Source: Leuctra nigra | Lineage: Eukaryota > Arthropoda > Insecta > Plecoptera > Leuctridae | Reading direction: 5' to 3' | Length of the DNA: 64,000 bases | Assembly: GCA_934045905.1 (NCBI GenBank) | Contig: OW203765.1 | Location: 19,221,409-19,285,408 of the forward strand | Shown here: in pieces, positions 1 through 12,329 of the stretch | Layout of the letters: each line of letters begins with the position of its first letter | How positions within the stretch are numbered: the first letter of the stretch is position 1 | Position numbers and translations under genes: made by a program | The notes under the pieces: generated by a model | What the model saw: the letters and a program-made list of their open reading frames with translations, nothing else | Database searches by the model: none | What the model was told of the DNA's origin: nothing

Positions 1-2550
1 AGTGAAATCAACGTGGTTGGGTGAAATATATCAATATAAAAATTCAACTTCACCATTTCAATTTAAAATTTAAATAAATAAGAGGACTTTGTTTAATTTT
101 CATTGTGCACATCATTGCAAAATAAACTAAAATCATAGAGATTCGTGCCAAAAACGTCAAAGGGAGTCGCTCGCTTAATAAAACCGTTATAAAAATCAGG
201 GAAAGCTTTTAATAACAGTTAAAACAATACAGCGAACTAAGTAGGTACTACAGCTAGGCTACGAACATAACCTCAATGCCTCAACACACCCCTTTTACTT
301 CCACCACCTGACTCTTGAATTACTGCCTTCACTATTTTGTTTCCCGAAGCTAAGTAATTACTTACACAAACATTATAAATTGTTTCAAAAGCAAAGGTAG
401 CGCAATTACGTACAGCGGCATTAGTATAAGCATAATATTTGAGAGTTTCGATTTCAACATGGCTGCCAAAACAACACTGTGTGACCTTGAAACTTGGGTG
501 AAAGTGCTGCTATCTAGTATCCATTACACGGGCCAAATCATCGATCCCCCTAAACTTTATAACTTACTGAACTATTCGAATGCTGGCTGCCTATTCTTGA
601 ATCGAAACCGCATGCGAAAATGGTCGACTGTAGGCGAATCAAGTGAAACATTTTGTTTCATCAATGTTAAATTAACTGAATCCATTGTTCATTTCCGCAT
701 GGCGAACATTTTCAACAAACTCTAGAAAAGGCAAAACGTAGAAACATAAATAAACGACATAGATAAGCCAAAATATAAAAGTGCACTTAAAAGTTATGTT
801 CATCAGACGTAAAATGAAATGTTCGTGCAATCTTCATAATTAAAATGTAGACTTATCCCCGAGCGGTTTAAAAGTTGTTGTTTTATTTATTTTTCCAACA
901 AAATCCCATTCCCATTATTAGTAACATCGTATTAACTAAGCGCTTTGTTGAGAATCGATATACTTTGTGATGTTGTTATTTCTTCACTGATCCGATTGTG
1001 CACAACATTCATGTATAAAAATGACACAATATATAGGTAAGCATAAAAATCTCCGGCTATTTCTAGATTAGTTGATAAGGATTTAATCGTTTCAGAACCA
1101 GCAAAAATCTTCTAAACAATATTGAGATGAAATTCCATTACTGCTGAGTTGGTTAGAAGTTGAAGTGTGAACTAGAACGTTTTACCAATTCCATTCTGAT
1201 GCACCGCCTAGTGTGCTCGGCAGGTCGATTTCTAGGCCGGTCTTATGCCTAATTAGAACATGGACTCGGAAAATGCTGTGTAAAGCGTTGATAAACGATC
1301 ATTTGTATGGCATACGAATTAGCATGTGTGTGAAAGTAGCTGCTCTATGATAGACCTTGGAAATCGCTGAGAAGACAATCTAATCAAATGCATAAAGGAG
1401 AAGTGTTAATTTTTTAATTTCTTTGCAATTTGACAAATTTTTTAAAAAATAAAATAAAATTCCATAAAATGTCAATAACTTTTGAAACTCTTGATAGATA
1501 TATCTGAAAAGTGTTAAAACATTTCTACAATGTTGCTCCCATTGGCCATGCAACATTTGAAGAAAATGGGTTAATTTTCAATTTTCAACAAGATGATTTT
1601 GTTCAAATTTCGGTCCGCACACCTGCAGGGGGTCTTTTTGTGTGTGAAAATGTTCAGTTCAATCGAAGAAACGCTGACACATGTATAAGCGGACAGGAAA
1701 GAAAACAGAGATCCGTGCCAAAAGCGTCGAAAAAGGAATCGTTGGAAATGTATGGAAGCTTTTGTTTCAGATTATCCATTTTAACGTGGCGTATAAACAC
1801 AAATCAATTTTCCGGTGAAATCAATATACCAATCCTGCTAACAATCACTAGGAAAACGAACTGGACAATTCGTTTGATCTGCAATGCGAAAACTCGTAAA
1901 AGACAGTCCTCGCTTTTAACTCAAAGTCTGATGAATTCGGTAAAATTCATGAAAATGCGACTTAATCTCGAATGCTATGTCTCGCCAAGTGTAGCCCCGC
2001 CTCGCCCTCGCTTGACCGCATCACACTTGCAAATCTCTGCCGCGATCACGTGACGTGTGACGTCATCACTCGTCCCCGGCTTTGATGCGAGGAACACGGA
2101 TTGATCGCCACTCTGTCCTCGATGACATGTCGCGAGAGAAAAACCCCGGTGAAGAAGACCGAATCACTTTACATACCGAGTGCAGATTAGACTCGCGAGC
2201 TGTATGATGACAAACATAAAGGAAATCGAAACATTACCTACACGAGGGGTGTGTTGCCGGCTTATCATTCTAATATCCATTCGCGAGAGAATTGGACTGG
2301 GAAGATGTCTGATGCTAGCTTTCATAACATAATACTGCAGCTCGGCGAGATTTCAAACTATTACATTATCTTCCTCCCAGGGAATGTGTATAGAGGTCAG
2401 TATTTTGTAGAAACATCCACCATATATATTTTTAATTTTAAGGAAAAGCCAGGGATTTGTAACGTATTTTCCACGAGGTTTTAATATAGATTTATATTAT
2501 AACCACTTTGGTATTTTCAGACTCCCTTATCGTACATTTCCAAAGCGTTC
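1..2550. other. Gene-poor 5' stretch with old repeat fragments
   Basis: No exon with convincing splice borders or recognisable protein similarity is seen. An 88-codon open frame at 459-725 on + has no recognisable motif and I do not call it a gene. Two pieces resemble the Helentron-like family found elsewhere in the window: about 140-180 (the 'gtgccaaa...cgctcgct' end) and about 1600-1740 (minus orientation, strongly diverged). Both look like old copies. Confidence 0.5.
1980..2220. promoter_or_regulatory. CpG-rich island with CRE-like palindrome
   Basis: This is a clear rise in GC and CpG in otherwise AT-rich DNA. It holds an E-box-like CACGTG near 2046 directly followed by a perfect CRE-type palindrome TGACGTCA near 2058. 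Such a cluster fits a housekeeping-type promoter or a first, possibly non-coding, exon, but no linked coding exon can be identified on either strand. The assignment is an inference from composition and two short motifs. Confidence 0.3.
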
Positions 2551-2559
2551 TTAGCCCAG

Positions 2560-2700
2560 ACTGAAACTCCCTAGACTTGAACAACGGAGGTCCCGGGTTC
2601 GATTCCCGCAGCAGTCCTTCATGACTGATTTCGGATTATTCTCAGTCGAGAGGCAAATGATGGGAAGGTTCTCTACCTTCCCAGCATCACACAGAGGATG
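2560..2700 (+). repeat. tRNA-derived SINE-like fragment (family 1)
   Basis: A Pol III B-box-like motif, GGTTCGATTCC at about 2596-2606, is followed by a tail containing 'cagtcgagaggcaaatgatg'. The same order recurs, degraded, at 4846-4915 (B-box area plus 'ccttcatgact') and at about 20200-20305 ('cagtcgtaggcaaatgct' tail). Three copies with a shared B box and shared tail argue for a SINE family rather than a tRNA gene. No anticodon arm is recognisable. Confidence 0.45.
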
Positions 2701-3112
2701 ATTTCACAGTTTGTGAAGAATCGATTATACAAATGGTGGCAGATGTTGGATTTATAAAATGTTGGCCTAATGTAATTTTACAACTGGTGACAGAAGTATA
2801 ACTCTGCAATGGTGGCATATGTTGGATTTATAAATGTTTTAGACATTAGCACTTCTAATCACAATTCCACCAAATACCTATACTTCGTCCTCATCTATTA
2901 TTATTATCATCAAGATAACCATCCATTCAAGACATTTTGTTTGCAGAATGCGTAAAAGTTGATGTATGTGTTGAAAACGTCAGTTCAATTCAGCCATTTA
3001 GGCACGTGGTATGTTAACTAGATTCTATCCTCCATCTTGAGGATAAGGAGAATAAGGTGATTAAAACCACGACTAAGCAATGCGCCTCAACACCACTAAA
3101 ATATAAACGCAG

Positions 3113-4045
3113 TATCGACTATCTAAAACATTGAGCACAATGATGGACAACACGAGCCTGTTAAAACGCGAGAATTATCGCCGTCACAACTCTTCCACGC
3201 AAGTACCAGATGTATACATGTCTCTTGGAGGATCTCTAGTACTAGGCCACTTAAATACCTCCCTCTGTATTTCATATTTACCTTTTCTTCAGAATCATCT
3301 CCATCATAATCATTCATCCGTCGCCATTCGTATAGTTGCAGAAGAATGTGACTTAACACCACTACAACTAGGAAATCTGTCAGAGATAAGCGAGGATTGG
3401 AAATGAATGAAACAATACTCTGAGTCTATGAGAGACCTAAACCACGGATCTTTCAGATTATCCATCAGCAAAGCGGTGTATGAAAATAATTTTTTGGGGT
3501 GAAACCAATAGACAGATCTTGCTAGGAATCAATTAGAAGACGAACTGGAGAGTAATGAATCTTTTGTGGAAAAATTGTCATGGGGCCATGTTCTAGAACT
3601 TTTGAATTCCCAATTCTGATGGAATTCGATTTCATGTACTGGAGGTATATTCTAGAACGATTTTCCAATTCCATTCTGATGGAATTCGGTCACGGCCATA
3701 AGGATTAACATTGTATGGAATCGAATTCTAGTGGAATTGGGAATTTAAAAGTTCTAGAATAGGGTCCCTGTTTCGTGACCAGATTCTATCAGAATGGAAT
3801 TGGGAAAAAGTTCTAGAACATGTCTGTAATGCGAAAAACACTAAAGAAAAAAGAGAATTTGTGCCATGTTGGAATGGAGATAATCGAATAGGTATCTAAA
3901 ACATTGAACACCATGATGGACAACACGGATAAAACACGAGAATTATCGTTATCGCCGTCTACAACTCCTCCACGCAAGTATCTGATGTAATATACATGTC
4001 TCTTGTCGGACCGCGTCGCAGGCAATTCACTTTCACAGCAGTGTT
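3113..4045. repeat. Diverged direct repeat and short palindromic repeat cluster
   Basis: The stretch 3117-3235 ('atctaaaacattgagcaca...') is repeated in diverged form at 3893-4010. Between them, 3590-3830 carries several head-to-head copies of a motif around 'ccaattccattctgatggaa', so this part can fold back. The same palindromic word is found at 1172-1215 and 9265-9370. The open frames on both strands here are by-products of this repetition. Confidence 0.5.
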
Positions 4046-4371
4046 TCACTTTATGTCCCACGATATTCCAAGATGAAACGAGATATTTTTCTCAGTCTTG
4101 AGGTATGTGTTTTATATGTAAATGGCATGCGTAAGTTATTGACGTAGACTCGCCTCTTTCTTGTGGCTTCTTTATGATGATGCTGTGGCTGGAGATGATT
4201 ATGATGAGAGGGTAGGAAGGATGTGTGAGGCGGTGACTTGTAATTATTTATTTTAGTTGTGTTTGACGTCGAACTGTTCTATAACAAGGCTAATGATGAC
4301 AGATGAAATATGATGATGTTTGATGAGAACTTGCAGCTCTTGATTACAGAAGTGTGAGTGAAGATATGAGT

Positions 4372-4401
4372 TTGTTGATTGATTGATTGATTGATTGATT
4401 G
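4372..4401. repeat. (GATT)n microsatellite
   Basis: About seven uninterrupted copies of GATT. Downstream to 5790 there is only a degraded SINE-like piece (4846-4915) and a poly-C run (4987-5009); no gene is seen. Confidence 0.8.
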
Positions 4402-5795
4402 TTAGAGAAGTTGAAACCACAGAGTTGAAAGGGTAATGAACTGTAGAGTTCGTATTAAATTAATATCCTAAAGTAAGATGACTGACTAGTTATAAAAAAA
4501 TCGTCATATTCTTCATTCATTTCAGAATTTAAATCTCCAATTTACATAAACGAATGACTCTGGACTAATTCGAGAAAACAGGGAACACGACTGCACTCTG
4601 GTGGCTATTGTGGTACTAGGTAAATGGCGGATATCAAGAACGCATTGTATAAATATGAATATAAATATTTGCAAGGTGTTTGTTATGGCTAAAAAGTAAA
4701 TTTATAACTAAATTCAATTTCAATTGTTTCTCCTTTTTCACTGGACTATGGAAACACGAAATGTAAAAACAAATAAATTAATCTGTTGACTGATAGAAGC
4801 CATCTTGCCAGAAGTGGCTCCATCAAGTATTTGCGGGGATACACACTTTTATACCTTAGGTCCCAGGCTGTATTCCCGCGACCTTCCTTCATGACTAAGT
4901 ATCTCTTTAGAATGAAAAACGAATTGCCATGACACTAAATTTTCTTTGGATTAGTCACAAAATCCCTCATTTCAGCAGATTATAAATGTGAATACCCCCC
5001 CCCCCCCCCATACCCTTAATCCAACCTACGCCGCTGAATCTAATCTCTACCATGAGAGAAGAAGAATAGAATCTAGAAACAAAACAGATAATTTCTTGGG
5101 GATTTTTCACGTTTTAACAGAAATCATTGTCAAAATTCCACATAGAAGTACCTGTTTAATGATGTAGCCAATCAGGTAATATCAGGCTATAAAGTGGAAT
5201 ATTACTACTTAAAAGGAACATCGTCTAATCCGATACTTTGAGATTGTGACAGCAGCGTTGAAAATTGACAAAATGTTAAAACGAAAGGTTGTAGAAATGA
5301 ATTACTCTTTGTGCATTGTTGATCACACTTTATAAAAAATTTCGATCTTCCAAAAGTTATGAGTTTTCAGTATTTCGCTGATATTGAAATTCCGCGAAAT
5401 ATACAACTTTTATGGAAAAAAATACCGCTCATGAACAAATGTTTCAATAAAGTATTCAACAATGCACAATAAGTAAAATACTCTAATACTTTGTCGCTTC
5501 AATATAGTCCATCTTCAACGGTATGGCCACAATCTCAAAATTGGTGGACACCGCCGGAGAGCAAATCGGTGTTCTTGGCCTTAAAATTTACAATTAAAAT
5601 TCATTCACGAACTTGAAACATAAAGTCAAACCATTTATTAGATTGTCATCCACCAACCATTTAAAAACAATTTTTTACAATAACTTTACATTTTACAGTC
5701 ATTAAAATCGTATTAAAAATTGAGCTAAATGACTATGGCTCAATAGATTCAAGGTCGTCATGAATCTCTCGCTGTGCCGATGTAAACGCAACCCA

Positions 5796-8422
5796 TAAAA
5801 AACACTCCGTGTAAAAATACTAGCCAAGTCTCTTCAACTAAAAAAAAATATGAAATCTAAAAATTCTGCACTGAAACGTAGTGATATCAAAAAAATAGCC
5901 AAGTCAAAACTTTATTTGAAAATCTAGTGGAGCGGTCGCTCCACCCAGCCAAGTCGTACCGTACACTCACACACACTCAACATACCGTTAATGCATAATA
6001 AACTGAGGAGCAGACCAAACACTTTTACTGTAAGCAACAACATAGCATTTTCGGCCTACTGGATCTCAAAAATGGGAAATATCACATTGTTGAGAAATAT
6101 TTTAATTTGGAGCTATGGCCCACACTACCAAATATTCCAAATGAGCCAACAATAGGTTATACCATTTGCGAACTAGAGGGCCGTGAAAACCGTGAAATTA
6201 CATCACTTTCATCTTCTTCTTCTTCTTCTTCAGATGATGATGATGATGATGATATCAGGAAACACTGCTATCACCGCCACAGCCTAAACGGCTGAACCGA
6301 TCGATCTGAAATTTTTACCACATGTGCACTTTTGGCGTCCGAGGTGCCTTTTTATAAAACCAACCGGTAGTCGCCATTTTGAAACCGGAAGTTATGTCAT
6401 ATCTCGAACCCGGCTAAACCGATCTGAACGACACTAGCGTCAAACGATTCAGACGGGCTTATATATGAAAATGCAATAGTCAAAAAATAAATGTACTATT
6501 ACCGAAACCGGAAATGACGTTATAACATGAGGAATCAGTCTTGAATCACCTCTTACTCCAATAACTACATATTCAGAAGGCTTATACTGATACAAAATAT
6601 TTATATAAATACATTCTAGGTGCCAGTGATTTCAGCCGCCATTTTGCTAACCGGAAGTGATGCCAACGGCTGGACCGATTTGAACGAATCTTTCGCTTTT
6701 CTTCATGGAATATTACTTTAAGCATATTTTGTTACCAAACGCAACTTTTCTTAGTAACCAAATTGGAAATGGCTTATTTTTTTAAAGGAATTAGTCATTG
6801 TTTCTTCGATATGTGTTACAAGCTGCTTAAATAAACTAAAAAAAGTTGTGATATCCCCATAAAAAACACTCCGTGTAAAAATACCAGCCAAGTCTCTTCA
6901 ACTATAAAAAAAAGATGAAATCTAAAAAATCAGCACTGAAAAGTAGTGATATCAAAAAATGGGCCAAGTCAAAACTTAATTTTAAAAACCAAAATATACT
7001 TGGCGCATCGTTTTTAAGAGCATTATAGGTATATTATGTATATTTATAGGTACATTTGATTTTTGGCATATACTTCTATACTATTTATATACACGATGCG
7101 CCAATTATATTTTGGTTTTTAAAATTAAGTTTTGACTTGGCCCATTTTTTGATATCACTACTTTTCAGTGCTGATTTTTTAGATTTCATCTTTTTTTTAT
7201 AGTTGAAGAGACTTGGCTGGTATTTTTACACGGAGTGTTTTTTATGGTTAAAATATACTTGGCGCATCGTGTATATAAATAGCTTAGAAGTATAGGCTAG
7301 ATATAAATACATATACTTATAGTATACCTACAATGCCCTAAAAAAACGATGCGCCAAGTATATTTTAATTTTCAAATAAAGTTTTGACTTGGCTAATTTT
7401 TTGATATCACTACGTTTCAGTGCAGAATTTTTAGATTTCATATTTTTTATTAGTTGAAGAGACTTGGCTGGTATTTTTACACGGAGTGTTTTTTATGGGG
7501 ATATCACTTATTTTTTTAGTTTATTTACACAACTTGTAAAACTTATTGGGGCAACAATGGATAATTCCTTAATTCCTTTAAAAAAATACGCTATTTCCGA
7601 ATTAGTTACTCAGAAAATTTTTGTTTGGAGCTAAATATAAACTTAAAGTGATATGCCATGAAGAATTGCGAAAGCATCGTTCCAATAGGTCCAGCCGTTT
7701 TCGAGATATGGCATCACTTTCGGTTTTCAAAATGGCGGCTGAAAGTTCTTACACATTGTATTAATATGTATATAAAAACTAATATTTCATTATAAGCCTT
7801 CTGAATATGTAGTTGGTTTTTATATAAAGGGAAGTGAATTTAGGCAGATTTCGCTAAACTATGACGTCATTTCCGGTTTCAGTAATTAGAAAACTTTAAT
7901 TTAACTATTGTTATTCCATATAGAGGACCGTCTGAATCGATTGGCGCAAATTTCGTTCCGATCGGTTTAGCCGTTTTTGAGATATGACGTCACTTCCGGT
8001 TTCAAAATGGCGGCACAAAAAATTCATAAGGGCAAGGTATCATCAGGCAGAAAAGCTGTATATGTGGTGAAAATTTCGGGTCAATCAACCCAGCCGTTTA
8101 GGCTGTGGCGGAGACCGCGGAATTTATTGGAAGATGAATCATCATAATTATTATCTGAAGAAAGCCGTCGAATTTCACGATATTCACGGTCCTCCCGCTC
8201 GCAAACGGAATAACCCATTGTTCCCAAATTTGGTACATGTGGTGGGGTGGGCCATAGCTCGAAATTAAGATATTTCGCAACAATGTGAGATTTCCCAATT
8301 TTAAGATCCAGTAGGCCGAAAATGCCACTTTGATGCTTACAGTAAAAGTGGGTTGCTCCAGCCTTTTAAAATGAGAGTGTGCGCGCGCCGTACGACTTGG
8401 CTGGGTGGAGCGACCGCTCCAC
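5796..8422. mobile_element. Nested foldback (long inverted repeat) transposon complex
   Basis: The sequence 5927-6850 reads, with divergence, as the reverse complement of 7500-8422. The outer ends are marked by a self-complementary 'gtggagcg..cgctccac' (5927 and 8405-8422). The central part is a second, closely matched inverted repeat: arms starting 'cccataaaaaacactccgtg' at about 6856 and ending in its complement at about 7244, with further complementary arms at 5796-5926 and 7376-7500 around the word 'ttggcgcatcgt'. Shorter relatives lie at 31055-31325, 36960-37075, 43045-43265 and 63060-63385. No transposase is recognisable. Both outer arms retain a similar open frame (separate entry). Superfamily unassigned. 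Confidence 0.75.
6045..6295 (+). CDS. Open frame in left foldback arm, unidentified
   Basis: Reading + from about 6045 gives a frame beginning IFGLLDLKNGKYH and ending in a serine/aspartate-rich stretch followed by HSLNG and a stop at 6295. The reverse complement of the right arm (about 8330 down to 8090) gives a parallel frame, IFGLLDLKIGKSH...HSLNG, with many substitutions but no internal stop or frameshift; its stop is a few codons later. Retention of the frame in both arms hints that the element once encoded this segment, perhaps the C-terminal end of a protein. I do not recognise the family. No start codon is placed with confidence. It may be chance open frame in a repeat. Confidence 0.3.
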
Positions 8423-8744
8423 GGAGAATTACGCGTCACTTGGTCGGTTACGCGCTCTCTGTGACGAGGTGACGCGATGGGGTGAGAGCAAGTTCAAGAC
8501 CCAGGCCAAGAGAGAAGGCAAGTGGATATCAAAACGGATCCGTTTAGTTCGAAAGTCATTGGCTTCCACAGGGGAAGGGGGCAAGGAGGGACGCTTGCCC
8601 CCCCCCTGGATGTCTAGATAACATATTTTTTGTGACGTATAGTTTCATTTTGTAAACAAAAGATCTAAAAAAATCATTTCAAAGTGTAAAAACCAAAAAA
8701 TCCACCGCAAAATTTTAAAAAATATTGAATATTTAAACACCTCA

Positions 8745-10260
8745 ACGACCAAAAATGTATTTCAACGTGTCCAAAAGACTGAAAACGGTAGAGAGCGCGA
8801 TCTCCCCATACCCCCCCCCCCCCCCCCCTTCAACCGTGAGAAATTGTTTCCTTGCTTTGCCCCCTCTACTGGTAGAAATCCTGCGAACGTCCATGGCGAA
8901 AGTATGCGTTTCTATTTTTACTTTAAACATTGATAAATCATCTGGTAATTATTCAGCTCAGTTTTCAAGGACTTTATAAACGAATGCAGTTTGTTGAACT
9001 GAAGTTTCCGCACGTAAGCCAGATTATCTTTTGCATTTAAAACTGGTTTTTTGACAACTTGAAAAATCTGAAACTGAGCATTTCTATGTAGATTCCATCC
9101 CTCTTATCTCGTGGTACAAAATATAGGATTGTGGAAGACTACAAAATGATCGTGTTCTTTTTTCAAGACTTTATAAACGAATGCAGTTTGTTGAACTGAG
9201 CTTTGATCACTTTAAAAGCTCACAGCCTCGTGCTTAATCGACGCAAGTACCCAGGACCCCTATTCTCTATTAAATTCCCAATTCTGATGGAATTCAATTC
9301 TATGTTATCTTAATCCTTACGGCAGTGAGTCGGATTCCATCAGGATGGAATTGGGAAAACGTTCTAGAATAGGCCTCCAGGGTCTACTTTCTGGATTGTG
9401 GCCATAAGATTATTAGCGGGTGTTGAGGACAGACATCCGCAACTACTTGGGACTCAACTTCCTCGGCACATGAGGCTGTAAGTTCACGTCGACTCTGACA
9501 CTACGTCACCTACTCCTACACTGCACGGTGATCGGGGGTAATTCGAGGTGACACCACTTCTGAATGAGGCCTCTGGGGAGGGACGAGCGCCCCTTTAACA
9601 CCTCCCCCTTGCACCCATGGCTGTACGATTTCAAACGGATTTGCATACTATTAGTGTGTCTGAGTGAGTTAATAGTTTAAATTATAAATGTACCTAATAT
9701 AATTACCTAAATAATAATGAATACAAAACACAAAAATCAAAATTCTAAATAACTAGAGGGACCCGTCATGTAAAACATGACCAATGTGCACCAGTGAGTT
9801 ATGCGAAAATATAAAACGACAGCAATATTTGTCAGCAGAGTGTGCGTCGTTAATACATTTGACGTCGTTGATGACCCAATCTTAACAGAATACGTTAACA
9901 AATGAGGAACGAAGAAAAGCAATTTGATCATACCTATTATGGTAAAACAATTTCATATAAGTTTTCAAATTTACACCAGAGTATTCGTACTAAGTAAAAA
10001 TAAGAAGAAAAACAATGTATGCGCCGTAAAAAAAATATATATATATATTCATTACGTTGATACCGTGACCTGATGCCCACGGCCTTTTCTTCATTTGTTA
10101 TGCTATTACATGTTATCTACGGCTTCATTATATTATACGTTCCTCAGATGTAGGGCGGAAGTAAATTTGTTTGATTTGCGGTGCACAATTTTGGATTGTA
10201 ATCAAGCTCTATCAAGTACCGTTTCACTGATGTTAACAAATAACGTTATATTGAAGTATT
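8745..10260. other. Gene-free stretch with short repeats
   Basis: A poly-C run (about 8812-8828) is followed by a 40-bp word 'ctttataaacgaatgcag' context present twice (8968-9003 and 9168-9205). A palindromic 'attctgatggaatt' cluster (9265-9370) is shared with 3590-3830. The remainder to 10260 shows nothing I can assign. Confidence 0.45.
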
Positions 10261-10276
10261 CTCTTACAAAAACTCA

Positions 10277-12328
10277 TTGTACAAAAACAAAAACTTGTAA
10301 AAAAAACTGCCAAGCACCTTCCCACTTAAAACAATTGAGATCTAAAAGAAGGGCCAAGCAATAATATATTGTTTAAACATTTTCGCACTTAAAATTCGTG
10401 AAATCATTTCGCCCAGTTACTGCCGCCAAGCACAACACTAAAAACCTAATGTTGTGTCCAAATTTGAAGAATACAATCTAAGTGAACCATCATTGTAAAT
10501 TTAACAAAATTATAAAAATTAAAAACGACTTCAAAATAAATTTAAAATTGAAATTAAAAAAATTAAAAATAAAGCTAGGCGCATTGTGTCAAGAAGAAGG
10601 CAACATAAGAAAGAAGATGACGATAAAGGAGCCGAAGAAAGACAGAAAGTAGGAAGAAGATAGAGGAAGTCTACAATATGGTCGGTGCAAATTCAATGCG
10701 CCAAGCTTTATTTTTAATTTTTTTAATTTCAATTTTAAATTTATTTTAAAGTCGTTTTTAATTTTTATAATTTTGTTAAATTTACTAGGAAAACGCTCAG
10801 TGTAACGCGTTGATAAGCGAGCACGGGTACGTGCAAATTCTCGAACCGGAAATGCGTACACAACGCACAGAAAACATATACATCCATATGGAATTGATTA
10901 TGATATCAACTTAAAAGTGTATGCTTTTCATCGAAACTTTAAAATAGCATCTAAGCACCTGGTTCATAAAGCAAATCAGAATCAATTTTCAATTGGCACT
11001 GGAAAACATTCATTTCGATACTTCATTACTGACAGATATTAAAAATGTAAATAACTTCATACGTTCTTAACTGATTGGGATGAAATTTTGTAAAATAAGA
11101 GACAATATTGGTCTTAATGATCATGCAAAATATGAGTTTGATCAGAATTATCGAAGACCGTTTTCATTTTTCAGCCTATCAGGAGATATTTATTTAAATT
11201 TTAACCAATGAATCTGAGTAACGCGTTGATGAGCGAGCACGGATACGCGCAACACCTCGAACCGAAATTCTGTCTATCGAAAATGTCATTAAAAGCCAAT
11301 AATTCTAAAATTTCGCCACAGATTTGTATAGAAATCTCAAAACATTCCTAAAATATTGGTCCAAATAACCATGCAAAGCTTTAAGTTGATCAATTGAACC
11401 TTTATGATTGAACTGTTCCGTGTTAATTTTCAAAAATCACAGGATCTCCTTCAAAAAATATACCTGAGACCACTCATATGATATAAGTGTGTCTACACAA
11501 TATCAGATCGACTGTTGAACGGTCATTATCAGTTTCATTTGCGTTTGAAAGTTTCTGCTCTAACTACCTTGCCTTGAACTGAAGAGTCGAAGTCGCCGTG
11601 AATTTGACAGCCAACACGCTAATAGTCCGTAAAATGTCAATAACGTTTGGATTTAAACACAGATTAGTATGAAAATTGTCAAAAATGCAGATAATGTTGG
11701 ACCCAACCATCATGCGAAGTTATAAGTTGATCGTTCAATCGGTTATAGTTTAAATTTCTAAAAACACAGGAAAGATGGTTTTAAATTTTAACCAATGGGA
11801 GGATTTGGCTGAAACTTTGTTTGATTGGGTACAATGTTGGGGGTAATGACTTGTCAAAATTTCAATTTGATCAAAACAACCAATCGAAAGTTAATTTTTT
11901 TTAAATTTGAACCAATCAATGGATTTCAAAAAAATTAGGGTCTGCAACAATCAGAAATGTTACGTACATGTGTGCAAAATTTCAGCTCGATCGAAGATAA
12001 AACTCTGACCTGTATATCGTCAGTAACAGAAAAAAAAAAAAACAAACAAAAAAAAAACAGAGGTCCGTGCCAAAAGAGCCAAATGGAGACGCTCGCTTCG
12101 CTCGCTCAACAATGATGGTTCACTTAGATTGTATTCTTCAAATTTGGACACAACATTAGGTTTTTAGTGTTGTGCTTGGCGGCAGTAACTGGGCGAAATG
12201 ATTTCACGAATTTTAAGTGCGAAAATGTTTAAACAATATATTATTGCTTGGCCCTTCTTTTAGATCTCAATTGTTTTAAGTGGGAAGGTGCTTGGCAGTT
12301 TTTTTTACAAGTTTTTGTTTTTGTACAA
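10277..12328. mobile_element. Foldback element with 220-bp terminal inverted repeats, interrupted
   Basis: The arms 10277-10496 and 12109-12328 are near-perfect reverse complements of equal length (220 bp), ending in the palindrome TTGTACAA. Inside the left part a further AT-rich inverted repeat pairs 10497-10588 with 10697-10784 and carries the word 'ggcgcattg' also seen in the foldback complex at 5.8-8.4 kb. The rest of the interior is a Helentron-like element (10785-12108). No transposase is seen. The arm similarity suggests recent insertion or gene conversion. Confidence 0.75.
10785..12108 (-). mobile_element. Helentron/Helitron-like non-autonomous element, copy 1
   Basis: Read on the minus strand the element starts TTGAGCGAGCGAAGCGAGCG and ends ...CGCTCATCAACGCG...TGAGCGTTTTCCTAG followed by T. 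The 3' end therefore has a hairpin (CGCTCA/TGAGCG) a few bases before CTAG, the usual mark of rolling-circle elements. GAGCGAGC near the 5' end is complementary to GCTCGCTC near the 3' end, like the subterminal inverted repeats of Helentrons. A nearly identical copy (only a few differences seen) lies at 51979-53303, so the family was recently active. No Rep/helicase coding is present. Family name is an inference from termini. Confidence 0.65.
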
Positions 12329-12329
12329 C

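Noticed and set aside
459..725. 88-codon open frame starting MAAKTTLCDLE
   Set aside because: No recognisable domain, no splice context, base composition like the surroundings; probably chance.
1511..2053. 180-codon open frame on +
   Set aside because: Its first codon in the listing is not a clean ATG context and the frame runs through a degraded Helentron-like copy and then the CpG-rich patch; no protein family is apparent.
6200..6260. Ser/Asp-rich low-complexity tract as a functional acidic domain
   Set aside because: It is (tct)n and (gat)n simple sequence expansion within a foldback arm; the other arm is much less expanded.
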